A DNA stretch of 43,607 bases from Streptomyces viridochromogenes (GTDB taxonomy: Bacteria; Actinomycetota; Actinomycetes; Streptomycetales; Streptomycetaceae). Below the pieces are notes generated by a model that was not told the origin of the DNA, did no database searches, and worked only from the letters and a program-made list of their open reading frames with translations. Both the position numbers and the translations under genes were made by a program. The stretch spans positions 1 to 43,607 of the forward strand of contig NZ_LGUR01000249.1 in assembly GCF_001270495.1 (NCBI RefSeq), given 5' to 3'. Positions 16,750 to 25,745 of this stretch are shown one piece after another. The stretch's first letter is position 1; the number at the start of each line of letters is the position of its first letter.

Positions 16750-18278
16750 CCGATCGCGCACCCGGCCGTCGCGTCGCTCGCTCGACCACCGACCGCAGCG
16801 GTGTGAGCGAGCGGCGCCTCGTCCTCGCCGAGGCGGCTCGGTACTGCTCCGAAGGCTCCGCCGAAGCGCATCAAGCGGCGTCCAGGGCCGTAGGGGGCCC
16901 AGCCCGGGTCCCCGGTGTGTGCGAAGCGGACCCAGCTCTCGTGCATGGCGTCGGCGAGCGCGACCGGTGGCTCGCCACCGACCAGGCCCTGCGGTCCCTG
17001 TGCTGTCTTGAGGGTGTGGAAGACAAAGGGCAGATCAAGGCCGTGACACGCGCCGAGGCGGCCGTCGAAGGCCGGGGACTCCCATTCGAATTCGTAGACG
17101 TAGGTCGGCCCGCCGTGACGGAGGGCCAAGCGCCGCGCGGGAGAGCGGAACAGCAGGTCGGTGAGGGCGTCGACGAGCGCTCGTCCCGGTTTGGCCCCGG
17201 GCTGGCCCAATCCGTAGCCGGCGAGGACTTGTCGAGCGTGGGGATGCGACGCGGCCAGTCGGGCGACGGCTTCGGTATCGGTCACAGCGTCGAGATCACC
17301 ACTGGAGAATCCGTAGAGGTTCATCTCCGCCTTCGTGGTGCCTACGAGGAGATCCACGGACGACGTGGTGAGCCGCTCGCGCGATGCGCACGCGACGTCG
17401 TTGTCGATGGTCATCCCGTATGCCGCCGCCCCGTAGGCGGGATCTCGACCGTTGTCAGCCAGGTCGAGAGGCTGGGCGAGCAGCGTCGCTTGAGCATCGA
17501 GCAACTGCGGCACCGGCACCTCCCTGAATGCCGCCGCGGTTGCCGGGACGCTCAAAATGGCGGCGATCCGTTCGGTCAGCCGGCGACCGACCGCGGCATC
17601 GCGAGGGAGCTCGTCGTGGCCGCTCTGCACGATGGCGCGTCGGAAGAGACCGTCCGCCGCCCGCGAGTTCAGCAGCGTCGCGATGCTCATCGCTCCGGCG
17701 GACTCGCCGAAGACGGTGACGTTTCCGGGATCTCCGCCGAAGGCGCCCGCGTTGTTCTGTACCCACTGCAATGCCGCGATCTGGTCGCGCAGGCCGAGGT
17801 TCGTCGGCGCGTCCGGGAGTACCGAATATCCCTCGGCCCCTAGACGGTAGGAAACGGTCATCAGCACGACCCCGGAACGGGCGAAGCTCGTGCCGTCGAA
17901 GGCGGGGCAGTCAGCGGCTCCCGCGATGAAGGCCCCGCCATGGATGTAGACCATGACCGGCAGGCCCCCGTCGTGGTGCTGCGGGGTCCAGATGTTCACA
18001 TGCAGGTAGTCATGGTCTCCGGTCCAGCCGGTCTCCGGCAGGAGCGGCCGCATGTCGATGCCGGGGAAGCGGCGGACGTGCTGCGGTGCCATCGACCCGG
18101 GGCGGGTCGCGTCACGGACGCCGTCCCAGGTCGGCGCCGGTGTCGCGAGGGCGAAACGGCGTGGCCCCTTCGGCGGGGCGGCGTAGGGCACCCCTCGGTA
18201 GCAGGCGATGCCGTCGACGGCCAGTCCGCGTACTCGGCCGGACGTGGTCGTCGCGACGCTTTCGATCGGAGTGCTCAC
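16746..18278 (-). CDS. Type B carboxylesterase
   Basis: 510 residues of the carboxylesterase/cholinesterase family: YRGVPYAAPPKGPRRF near 28, oxyanion hole VYIHGGAFIAG near 108, nucleophile GESAGAMS near 190, an acidic residue in the middle and the late His in ACHGLDLPFVF. No clear signal peptide, so cytoplasmic. The start overlaps the MFS stop as ATGA (18278-18275), and the gene is coupled at its end to the XRE regulator. The operon reads as importer (or exporter), ester hydrolase and regulator. Substrate unknown. Confidence 0.9.
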   Translation of the reverse strand: MSTPIESVATTTSGRVRGLAVDGIACYRGVPYAAPPKGPRRFALATPAPTWDGVRDATRPGSMAPQHVRRFPGIDMRPLLPETGWTGDHDYLHVNIWTPQHHDGGLPVMVYIHGGAFIAGAADCPAFDGTSFARSGVVLMTVSYRLGAEGYSVLPDAPTNLGLRDQIAALQWVQNNAGAFGGDPGNVTVFGESAGAMSIATLLNSRAADGLFRRAIVQSGHDELPRDAAVGRRLTERIAAILSVPATAAAFREVPVPQLLDAQATLLAQPLDLADNGRDPAYGAAAYGMTIDNDVACASRERLTTSSVDLLVGTTKAEMNLYGFSSGDLDAVTDTEAVARLAASHPHARQVLAGYGLGQPGAKPGRALVDALTDLLFRSPARRLALRHGGPTYVYEFEWESPAFDGRLGACHGLDLPFVFHTLKTAQGPQGLVGGEPPVALADAMHESWVRFAHTGDPGWAPYGPGRRLMRFGGAFGAVPSRLGEDEAPLAHTAAVGGRASDATAGCAIG

Positions 18279-19666
18279 CGCTTGCCGCCCCGCACGTCGG
18301 CGGTGATGTCCTCGAGAGTGCGGCCCTTGGTGCGCTCGCCGAACATGGCGAACACCGCTCCGAAGGCGACCGCGACGGCGGCGAACACCACGAACACGGT
18401 GGTGAAGCCGAACCCGGACAGGACGAAGCCGACGATGATGCTGGTGAAGGCGGCGGAGAGCCGGAACGCACCGCCGCCCACTCCGGCCCCCAGCCCGCGT
18501 AGGTGGGTCGGGAAGATCTCAGGGGAGTACGCGTACATCGTTGCCAGGGCGATCTGGAGGCTGCCGGAGAGCAGGGAGCCGGTGATCACGGTCACGACCA
18601 GGCTGTCGACGAGCCCGAACACCAGGAGCAACGGGGCGACGACGATCATGACGGCGAGGACCAGCTTCTTGCGCTCGATCCGGTCGGCAAAGGCGACCGC
18701 GGACACCGATCCGAGGAAACCCGCCAGTGAGATGATCACGGCGGCGGTCAGTGCCTGCTGTTGGGAGTATCCGCGCTCGACCAGCAAGGTGGTCAGCCAG
18801 GTGTTGAAGCCGTAGATGACGTAGGCGAACATGATCATGGAGATGGTGAGTACGGCCATGCGCTCGAGGTTCTTGCCTGAGAGCAGCTCCCTCACCGACG
18901 TGGCGGGCTCGGGCCCGCCGCGGGGCAGCTCGACCGGCTCGGGTAGCGGCTTGCCGGTCTTGGCGAGTGCCTCGTCCTCAAAGGCGACCACGGTTGCGGC
19001 GGCCACGCCGAGCTCTCCCCGGCGAATCTGCCAGCGGACCGACTCGGGTAGCCGGCGCACAGTCACGGCGATGAGCAGTCCGAGGGCGCCGATGCCGTAG
19101 ATCCAACGCCAGTGGGACTCCCCGTGGGGCACGATGGTCCAGGTCAGGACTGCGGCCAGCGGTGCGCCCAGGACCGAGATTCCCAGCAGGAGAGCAGCGA
19201 AGCGGCCGCGGAGCCTGGCCGGGAACATCTCGCTGAGATAGAGGAACGACACGAGCGTCAGCGCCTGAGCTCCGAGACCGGTCACCACGCGACAGGCGAT
19301 GAGCGTCTCGAGGCTGGTTGCGAAGACGGTGGCGAGAGACCCGAGCGAATAGATCACGGCCGATACGAACAGCACGGGCCGCCGTCCGTGCCTGTCGGCC
19401 AGCCGGCCCCCGACGAGTGCGCCGAGGAAGCTGCCGATGTAGACCGAGGAGGCGACCCAGCCCACCTGCCCCAGTGACAGGCCCAGGTCCTGGCGGATGG
19501 CCGGAGCCGTGTAGCCGAACGCGGCCAGGTCGAAGGCATCGAAGATCCCCAGTGCTCCGAGCGTCCAGAGGATGACCCAGTGTTTGCGAGTGACCACGGA
19601 TATCCGGTCAAACCGAGCGCCGATCTTTGTCGCGTCCATGCCGGATGCGAGAGACTCAGTCGTCAT
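18275..19666 (-). CDS. MFS transporter, sugar/aromatic-acid porter type
   Basis: 463-residue, 12-helix major facilitator. The DR motif between helices 2 and 3 is present as GGRLADRHGRRPVL, and SEMFPARLRGR and PEIFPTHLRGLGAG occupy the conserved positions after helices 4 and 10, as in the metabolite:H+ symporter and sugar porter families. The N-terminus is cytoplasmic and about 30 residues long. It is first in the operon with the carboxylesterase and XRE regulator. An inverted repeat sits 3 bases before the start codon, and the shared motif at 19781-19800 lies 115 bases upstream. Confidence 0.88.
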   Translation of the reverse strand: MTTESLASGMDATKIGARFDRISVVTRKHWVILWTLGALGIFDAFDLAAFGYTAPAIRQDLGLSLGQVGWVASSVYIGSFLGALVGGRLADRHGRRPVLFVSAVIYSLGSLATVFATSLETLIACRVVTGLGAQALTLVSFLYLSEMFPARLRGRFAALLLGISVLGAPLAAVLTWTIVPHGESHWRWIYGIGALGLLIAVTVRRLPESVRWQIRRGELGVAAATVVAFEDEALAKTGKPLPEPVELPRGGPEPATSVRELLSGKNLERMAVLTISMIMFAYVIYGFNTWLTTLLVERGYSQQQALTAAVIISLAGFLGSVSAVAFADRIERKKLVLAVMIVVAPLLLVFGLVDSLVVTVITGSLLSGSLQIALATMYAYSPEIFPTHLRGLGAGVGGGAFRLSAAFTSIIVGFVLSGFGFTTVFVVFAAVAVAFGAVFAMFGERTKGRTLEDITADVRGGKR

Positions 19667-19668
19667 AG

Positions 19669-19686
19669 CTGATCCTCATTGATCAG
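19669..19686. promoter_or_regulatory. Inverted repeat over the MFS ribosome-binding region
   Basis: CTGATC, six bases, GATCAG: a 6-6-6 perfect inverted repeat ending 3 bases before the MFS start codon and covering its GAGG. It could be an operator or an mRNA hairpin that hides the ribosome site. Confidence 0.4.
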
Positions 19687-19780
19687 GGTGGAGGTCTGTG
19701 GATCAACGCCGTGCAAGGCGCGGCGAGGAGATGTGGCGGAGCATATGATCCGCGCCATATTGGCTGAAAGATGCGCTCGC

Positions 19781-19800
19781 TTCTAGTAGCGCGACTACCA
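19781..19800. promoter_or_regulatory. Shared regulatory motif, copy 2 (upstream of the MFS operon)
   Basis: TTCTAGTAGCGCGACTACCA, which contains the inverted repeat TAGT-N6-ACTA. It is the better palindrome of the pair with 15797-15816 and the more likely binding site of the XRE regulator encoded in this operon. Confidence 0.5.
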
Positions 19801-19898
19801 GGGAAGCCTCAGGGGGCGTAAGTCCCGCTCCTGATGATGTGGTGTCGCCCATTCGTGGGTGATGGGGCGGTTCCTCCCTGCTTCATGTCATGCGCATG

Positions 19899-19994
19899 AT
19901 GGAGTCCGCGGGCACGGAACGGAAGCCGTACGCAACCGACTTGTCCGACCCGCAGTGGGCGTTAATCGAAACGGGCGCGGCTCTTCTGCAGTGA
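19899..19994 (+). mobile_element. IS5-family transposase N-terminal remnant
   Basis: 31-codon frame that reads KPYATDLSDPQWALIE at residues 9-24, the usual opening of IS5-type transposases (KxYPSDLTDxQWxLIEP), then stops at 19992. Nothing of the catalytic domain follows and no terminal inverted repeat is evident. It marks an old insertion beside the left boundary of the fucose island. Confidence 0.65.
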
Positions 19995-20073
19995 GCTGGT
20001 GATGCTGTGCGCCGTTGCCGTTCGTGGTCGGAGGGTGGATCGTCGAGTCTCACTACGCGGTGGGAGGCGGCGA

Positions 20074-20382
20074 TGGTGTCGTGGTTGGAGGCGCTCGGTC
20101 GGCGGGAGGCTGCACCACGGGAGGGATCGCCGAACTGCGGGCACAGATTGAGGAGTTGACCGGGCGTCTTGCCGGACGGGATGAGGGTTGTCCCGGCTGA
20201 TGATCACGCGGGAGACGATGACCGAGATCCGGTCCGGTGATGAGACGGTGACGGATGCCGGGGCGGAAACGGACGCGGGCGGGGCGGGGGCAGGAGCGCC
20301 GGTCGAGGTGCGGCTGGTGCCGCAGTGGACGCCCGGGCTGGGGGATGCCCCTATCTCTTTCGTCAAGGGGCGGGTCGGTTGA
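20074..20382 (+). pseudogene. Frameshifted coiled-coil ORF remnant
   Basis: ATG at 20074 begins MVSWLEALGRREAAPREG. After one shift comes IAELRAQIEELTGRLAGRDEG, and after another LMITRETMTEIRSG, with VEVRLVPQWTPGL near the end. Joined, it is the start of a coiled-coil protein whose like I associate with mobile-element surroundings in Streptomyces, but I cannot name a family. Its last frame runs to 20382, directly against the aldehyde dehydrogenase tail. Confidence 0.45.
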
Positions 20383-20390
20383 TTGGTGAT

Positions 20391-20594
20391 GTTTTTGGAC
20401 TGGACATCGCCCGCCGTCTCGAGGCGGGGATAGTGCACGTCAACGACCAACCCGTCACCGACGAGCCCAGCATGCCCTTCGATGGTGTGAAGGAGAGCGG
20501 CTGGGGCCGCTTCGGCACGGGCTTCGCGGCCGAGGAATTCACCGAACTCCGCTGGATCACCCTGCGCGGGAAACCCCGCGACTTCCCGTTCTGA
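20391..20594 (+). pseudogene. Aldehyde dehydrogenase C-terminal tail, left copy
   Basis: Reads VFGLDIARRLEAGIVHVNDQ, VTDEPSMPFDGVKESGWGRF and ends TLRGKPRDFPF at a stop. This is the last 67 residues of an ALDH related to the intact enzyme at 11727-13187 (HINDQSVADEPHAPFGG) and closer still to the tail at 40417-40578. The catalytic part is missing. It lies just outside the left end of the fucose island, in the same orientation as the right copy. Confidence 0.85.
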
Positions 20595-20673
20595 CGGGCC
20601 TGCGGCGGAGCATGACGCGGCGTCCGGCCGGTCCGCGGGCGTACCCGCAGACCGGCCAGACGCCGCTCGTCCG

Positions 20674-22533
20674 TCAGCCTCCGCTGGAGAGCGACCACTT
20701 CTGGTTGGATGCGCCGGTGCAGCTCCACAGATGGACCCTGGAACCGTTCGCCGTTGCCTTGCCTGTCACGTCGAGGCAGAGTCCGGACAGGTCGTTGGTG
20801 ACGCTGCCGTCCCCGTGGAACGTCCATTTCTGGCTGGAGCCGCCGTTGCAGTCCCAGGTGATGACCTTCGTGCCGTTGGTGGTGCCGTTCCCGTTCGCGC
20901 CGAGGCACTTGCCCGCGATCTGCAGTTCACGGTTGGCCGAGTAGGCGTAGGCCTGGTTGGCGTTCCCGGGCGTGCAGTCCCAGATGTACTGCTGGACACC
21001 GTTGGCGGGGTTGCCCGTGTCGTCCAGGCACCGGTTCGAGCCCTGGCCGACGATCTGGGCGGCGGCGGTCTGCGCACCCCGGGTGAAGGTCACCGTGGCG
21101 CCGGCGGGCAGGGTGTACTGGAAGGATCCGGCGTTGTTCCAGGTGACGGTGAAGGCGGTACTGCTGGAGTTGTTGTTGTGCGCGACCAGTACCTCGCCTC
21201 CGTCGGGGTTCTGGTAGGCCTGGGCCCAGACGTTGCCGCCGTCGCTGTAGCCGATGCGCTTCGCGCCGGGGACGACGAACTTCGAGAACTGGCCCAGCTG
21301 GTAGTAGTTGTCGGTGTAGGTGGCCTTGCCGGTCGCCTGGTCGATGGTGACCAGACCGGTGCACTTCTCGCAGCCGACGCCCATCTTCGGGCCGCCGTTC
21401 GTGTCCAGGGCCAGGTTCCACAGGAGCACGCCGTTGGCCCAGTTGAAGGTGGACTCCAGGGCGAGCTGGGCGGCGTTCATCGGCGCGATACCCGGGCCGG
21501 TGGAGCACTCGGTCTCGTAGAGCTTCTTGGCCGGGTAGGAGTTGTGGATCGTGGTCATGTTCCGCAGGTTGTTGCGATAGCAGTGCCACGCGGTGCCGTA
21601 GATCGCGTCACGGGCGGCCTGGTTGGCCATCAACGTGTCGGCGTAGGAGACGTTCACCTGGTCCGCGTCCGCGCCCAGGATCTTGGTGTCGGCCAGCCCG
21701 GCCTGCTGCAGCGCCGGGGCGAGGTGATCGGCGATCCAGCGGGCCTCGTCGGCGGCGGGCCACAGCATCGCCGAGTACGTCGACGGGGAGATCGTCGGCT
21801 CGTTCTGCGGCGTGACGCCCCAGACCTTGACCCCCTTGGCCTTGTACTCCTGCAGGAACTTCACGTAGTACTGCGCCAACGGGCCGTACATGTCGGCCTT
21901 CAGCGTGCCGTTGCCCGCCCCCAGCATCGTGTTCGTGGTCTTCATCCACGCCGGCGGGCTCCAGGTGTTGGCGAACAGCTTCATCTGCGGGTTGAGCGCC
22001 TGGGCCTGCTTGATGATCGGGATGATGTAGGCGTCGTCGTGCGCGGTGGAGAAGTTGGCCAGCGTGGGGTCGGGCTGGCCGTTGTTGTCGTCGTAGGAGT
22101 AGGTGCCCGGGTTGTTCGCGGGGGTCGCGGTGTAGTCCGAGGAGCCCATCGGCGTCCGCATCAGCGACAGACCGATACCGGACCCACGCGTGAACAGATC
22201 CCGCATCACCTGGTCACGCGTGGTGGCGTCCAGCTTGTTCTGCAGCAGATAGGCCGAGGTGTCGGTGAACGAGGCACCGAACCCGTCGATGGTCTGGAAG
22301 GTCTGCGTGTCGTCGACCTTCAGGTTCACAGTCCCCGAGGACACCGGACCGAGTGCGATGCCCGGCTGCGGCGTCAGGGCCTGGCTCAGGTCCGACGTCG
22401 TCAGCGTCACACCGATCGTGTCGCTCGCGGCCGACGCCGAAGCCGGGGCCAGTACCGCCACTCCGCACGTGACGGCGAGCGCCAGAGCGGCGGCCTGCGC
22501 GCTCAGTTTGCGGAACGGTTGTCTCATCTGCAT
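20674..22533 (-). CDS. Secreted GH30-family glycosidase with ricin-type lectin domain
   Basis: 619 residues. Sec signal peptide (residues 1-36, ending ASASA), then a GH30 (beta/alpha)8 plus beta-sandwich catalytic part: DGFGASFTDTSAYLL at 83, NTWSPPAWMKT at 189, acid/base Glu245 in TPQNEP and nucleophile Glu342 in YETECSTG. The last 130 or so residues are a CBM13/ricin B repeat (RCLDDTGNP, KCLGANGNG, LCLDVTGKA, each with a QKW or similar). GH30 members act on beta-glucosyl, beta-1,6-glucan or xylan linkages; subfamily not settled. ATG at 22533 follows AAAAGGGA. It lies downstream of the fucosidase on the same strand, so both likely attack the same fucosylated polymer. Confidence 0.88.
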   Translation of the reverse strand: MQMRQPFRKLSAQAAALALAVTCGVAVLAPASASAASDTIGVTLTTSDLSQALTPQPGIALGPVSSGTVNLKVDDTQTFQTIDGFGASFTDTSAYLLQNKLDATTRDQVMRDLFTRGSGIGLSLMRTPMGSSDYTATPANNPGTYSYDDNNGQPDPTLANFSTAHDDAYIIPIIKQAQALNPQMKLFANTWSPPAWMKTTNTMLGAGNGTLKADMYGPLAQYYVKFLQEYKAKGVKVWGVTPQNEPTISPSTYSAMLWPAADEARWIADHLAPALQQAGLADTKILGADADQVNVSYADTLMANQAARDAIYGTAWHCYRNNLRNMTTIHNSYPAKKLYETECSTGPGIAPMNAAQLALESTFNWANGVLLWNLALDTNGGPKMGVGCEKCTGLVTIDQATGKATYTDNYYQLGQFSKFVVPGAKRIGYSDGGNVWAQAYQNPDGGEVLVAHNNNSSSTAFTVTWNNAGSFQYTLPAGATVTFTRGAQTAAAQIVGQGSNRCLDDTGNPANGVQQYIWDCTPGNANQAYAYSANRELQIAGKCLGANGNGTTNGTKVITWDCNGGSSQKWTFHGDGSVTNDLSGLCLDVTGKATANGSRVHLWSCTGASNQKWSLSSGG

Positions 22534-22671
22534 GAAAGCGTCCCTTTTCAGTTGGAGGTCAGGTCGTCTGCCCTCGGTGCATGGCTGTACCGAGGGGCCT
22601 TGCCTGTTCACATGGCCCGGTGCGGGCCGGGGGGGCAGCACCGCACCGGGCCATGGGCTTCGGGGAACGGA

Positions 22672-24906
22672 TCAGACGGGGCTGATGGTCCACTGCAGGT
22701 TGGTGCTGTTGCCCCAGTCCCACTGCTTGGTGACGGAGCCCTCGGGAACGTTGCCGCCGCTGTCCAGGAGCTTGCCGGTGGTGCGGTTGACGATGTTGTA
22801 CTGGCCGCCGCCGCGGTGGGTGATCTTCCACTGCTGGTTGGTGTGGCCGTTCCACTCCAGCTGCCTGCAGGGGGCGCCGTTGCCGGTGGCGCCCCAGCTG
22901 TCGGCGACCATGCCGTTGGCCCGGTTGACCAGCTTGTAGAAGCCGCCTCCGACCGCCACCGCCTGCCACTGCAGATTGGCGTGGTTGAACCAGGTCCACT
23001 GCTTGAGGTCGGAACCGCCGGCGACGTTGCCGCCGCTGTCCAGGACCAGGCCGCTGGTGAGGTTGGTGATCCTGAGGTAGGCGGACGGGTTGAACTGCAC
23101 CTTCAGCGAGGTGATCTGGTCGTTCTGGCCGGTGGACCTCAGGTCGGAGTTGTCGGCGGTGAAGGTCCACTGAGTGCCGGTGAAGTTGTCGCCGGAGTAG
23201 GCGACGATCTGCTGGCCCGGGGCGAGCTTCAGCGAGGAGATGCTCTGCGCGGGCACCCCGTGCAGGCCGAGCTGCTCGGCGGTGTACTCGCCCAGGCCGA
23301 GCGCGGTGGAGGTACCGGCGTAGTTCACGTCCGTGAAGACCAGGGCGCCGTCGACGGGCTGCAGGACCGGGATCTGGCCGGCGAAGGTCAGCTTCAGTAC
23401 GTACATCGGGGCGGAGAACGGTGCCGAGGAGGGCAGGGTCACCTTCAGCCCGGACCCGTCCTGGGTGCGGTTGGGGAGGTTGACGTAGGTGCCGGCCGTG
23501 TTGTCCAGCAACTGGACCGAGGTCAGCGAGCCGAGGTTGATGCGGCTGGAGCTGAGCGTCTTGATGGTCAGCGAGTTGCCGGGCCAGCCGAGGACCGTGG
23601 CATACAGCGTGTTGTTCGCCTTGTTGCGGGTGAAGCGGATGTCCTGGGCGGTGCCGGCGTTCGGGTTCATGAACGTGCCGCCGCCCATCTTCGTCGGTCC
23701 CTCGCCGTAGGCGGTCCAGGCCCGGGTCGAGTAGACGGACTCTCCGAAGCGCTTCAGGTAGTCGCCGATGCCGAGCAGGATGTCCCGCTGGCCCTGGGGG
23801 ATGGTGCCGTCGGCCTTCGGAGCGATGTTGAGCAGGACGGTTCCGTTCTTGCTGACCCGGTCGATCATCGCGTGCAGCAGCAGCTGTGCCGTGTAGTAGC
23901 CGATGCCCTCCGTGTAGCACCAGCTGGTGCTGGAGACGCTGTCGTCGGTGAGCCAGTAGGGCGAGGTGAGGTCCGCGGGGCCCCCGCGCTCGTAGTCGAA
24001 GACCTCACCGTGGCTGTTGAAGCCGTCCTTGTACGTGGCGACGACCTCCCTGTTCCAGGAGTTGGCCTGGTTGTAGTAGTAGGACAGGAAGTTCAGCAGC
24101 TGGGTCTCGCCGACCTTGTCCAGGTGGACGTCCTGGTAGATGATGTCCGGTTCGGACAGGTCGATGATCTCCTTGAGCTTGTCGTACCAGAGCTGGTCCT
24201 CCTGAGCCTTGCTCAGCTGCCCGTAGAGCTTCTTCAGGCTCGGGTCCGACTGTGCCGGTACGCCCTGGAAGTAGCCGAGGTAGTTGTACGCGTGGTGCAT
24301 CGACACCAGCAGCTTGAGGTTCTTGGCGCGGATGGCGCTGCTGATGAGCTGCAGCAGGTTCAGGTGCGGGCCCTTGTCGACCGAGTTCCACTCGTTGACC
24401 TGGCTGTCCCACATCGAGTAGCCGTCGTGGTGCTCGGCGACCGGACCGGCGAACTTGGCACCGGCGTCCACGAACAGCTGCGCCCACTCGTCGGGGTCGA
24501 AGTTGCCGCCGGCCGACTTCAACTTGGGCGCGAACTCGGTGAAGTTGCCCGCCTTGTCGTTCGCTCCGTTGATGAAGTTGTGGTAGGGCCACACCGAGGG
24601 GTCGCCATACGTGGCGACGTGGTGCTGGTTCACCTTGCTGCCGCCGAAGTACATGTTCCGCGGATACCACTCGCTGTCGTAGGCGGGGACGCTGAAGACA
24701 CCCCAGTGGAAGTAGATGCCGAACTTGGCGTCCCGGAACCACTCGGGCGCCGCCGGGTGCTGGTTGACCGAGTCCCACGTGGGGGTGTAGGTGGCCGGAC
24801 CGGCGGCCAGGGCGGGGCCCGCACCGAAGAGACCGCCGGCGACCGCGGCCGCCGCTATGGCCGTGGAACCGGCCAAAAACTGTCGTCTGTTGATCGCTCT
24901 CGACAT
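22672..24906 (-). CDS. Secreted GH29 alpha-L-fucosidase with crystallin-like and ricin-type domains
   Basis: 744 residues. Tat signal (NRRQFLAG at 6-13), then a GH29 barrel: FGIYFHWGVFSVPAYDSEWY at 62-81, AEHHDGYSMW at 157-166 and the probable nucleophile Asp259 in IIYQDVHLD, where relatives have WFD. Residues about 500-590 look like a beta/gamma-crystallin domain (ALVFTDVNYAGTSTALG, IVAYSGDNFTGTQWTF). The last 150 are a ricin-type lectin (LVLDSGGN, NQQWKITHRGGG). GGAGGT six bases upstream fixes ATG 24906. It releases L-fucose outside the cell for the transporter encoded upstream in the same direction. Confidence 0.92.
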   Translation of the reverse strand: MSRAINRRQFLAGSTAIAAAAVAGGLFGAGPALAAGPATYTPTWDSVNQHPAAPEWFRDAKFGIYFHWGVFSVPAYDSEWYPRNMYFGGSKVNQHHVATYGDPSVWPYHNFINGANDKAGNFTEFAPKLKSAGGNFDPDEWAQLFVDAGAKFAGPVAEHHDGYSMWDSQVNEWNSVDKGPHLNLLQLISSAIRAKNLKLLVSMHHAYNYLGYFQGVPAQSDPSLKKLYGQLSKAQEDQLWYDKLKEIIDLSEPDIIYQDVHLDKVGETQLLNFLSYYYNQANSWNREVVATYKDGFNSHGEVFDYERGGPADLTSPYWLTDDSVSSTSWCYTEGIGYYTAQLLLHAMIDRVSKNGTVLLNIAPKADGTIPQGQRDILLGIGDYLKRFGESVYSTRAWTAYGEGPTKMGGGTFMNPNAGTAQDIRFTRNKANNTLYATVLGWPGNSLTIKTLSSSRINLGSLTSVQLLDNTAGTYVNLPNRTQDGSGLKVTLPSSAPFSAPMYVLKLTFAGQIPVLQPVDGALVFTDVNYAGTSTALGLGEYTAEQLGLHGVPAQSISSLKLAPGQQIVAYSGDNFTGTQWTFTADNSDLRSTGQNDQITSLKVQFNPSAYLRITNLTSGLVLDSGGNVAGGSDLKQWTWFNHANLQWQAVAVGGGFYKLVNRANGMVADSWGATGNGAPCRQLEWNGHTNQQWKITHRGGGQYNIVNRTTGKLLDSGGNVPEGSVTKQWDWGNSTNLQWTISPV

Positions 24907-25019
24907 TGAGAGACCTCCAAGGCCACTGAAGTGTTCCGATGGTTGACAGTGAGCAGCGCGGGAGCGGGACTCCGGCGCGGGTGTGGGATCGGGGGTGGCA
25001 GGTATCGATTCGAGGCCTG

Positions 25020-25724
25020 TCAGCCGGTGACCGCCGGTCGCCGGTCGGCTTCGATGAGGCCCTGTGTCAGCCACCGTTCGACCGCGCAGATGTGGACGGC
25101 GGCTGCCGATGCGGCGAGGAGGGCGTCGCGGGCCTCGAGCGCGCGCAGGATCTCCTCGTGGTCCTGGTGGGCGCTGTCCAGGGAGCGTTCGACATGGCTG
25201 CCGCGCAGGATCCGAACCCGCTGGGTCCGGCTGGACAGCGCCTGGAGCAGCGTCGACAGCACGGGGTTGCCGACCGCTTCGACGATGCGGAGGTGGAAGG
25301 CCGTGTCGTGGACCACGAACTCCTCGACCGTGGTGGCGGCGCGGCCGCGGTCCAGGATTCTCCTCAGTGCCCTGAGGTCCTTGGCGCCGAGCATCGTGGC
25401 CGCGGCTCCGGTGGCCGCCGGCTCCAGCATCCGGCGAACCTGGAGCAGTTGCAGCGCGGTACGGCCCTGGGAGACGTCCGCGGCGAAGGACAGGTTCTCC
25501 AGCAGAAGATGGGGCTCGAGACTGGAGACGTACATTCCGGAGCCCCGGCGGACGACGAGGATCCGCATGGCGGTCAGGGCTCGGACCGCCTCACGAAGGG
25601 TTCCGCGCGAGAGACCGAACTGCTCTGCGAGGTCCTCCTCGGTCGGCAGGCGGGAGCCCGGGGCGAGTTCGCCGTTGAGGATCATCGTCTTGATCTTTTC
25701 GATGGCCTCGTCCGTCAGGGACAC
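25020..25724 (-). CDS. FadR-type GntR regulator of the fucose transport/hydrolase arm
   Basis: 234 residues: winged HTH with LPTEEDLAEQFGLSRGTLRE near 27-46 and a C-terminal FCD all-helical domain (LLQVRRMLEPAATG, FHLRIVEAVGN, SAHQDHEEILRALEARD), whose Asp and His residues bind metal and ligand in relatives. It lies 21 bases after the permease and before the fucosidase, so it is in the same operon. It is clearly paralogous to the regulator at 39489-40211: both begin SLTD.AIE.I and have MYVSSL or TYVSSL after the wing. Probably a repressor released by a fucose-derived acid (inference). Confidence 0.9.
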   Translation of the reverse strand: MSLTDEAIEKIKTMILNGELAPGSRLPTEEDLAEQFGLSRGTLREAVRALTAMRILVVRRGSGMYVSSLEPHLLLENLSFAADVSQGRTALQLLQVRRMLEPAATGAAATMLGAKDLRALRRILDRGRAATTVEEFVVHDTAFHLRIVEAVGNPVLSTLLQALSSRTQRVRILRGSHVERSLDSAHQDHEEILRALEARDALLAASAAAVHICAVERWLTQGLIEADRRPAVTG

Positions 25725-25745
25725 GGAAGTCGCCTCTCTGCCCGG

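Noticed and set aside
20391..20594. Short functional protein from the ALDH tail
   Set aside because: It lacks the cofactor and catalytic regions and has no proper start or ribosome site; it is a fragment.
20731..24909. Very long plus-strand open frame (1392 codons) opposite the two glycosidase genes
   Set aside because: It mirrors GH30 and GH29 genes with signal peptides, catalytic motifs and ribosome sites; GC-rich third positions keep the opposite strand free of stops. No family motifs in its translation.
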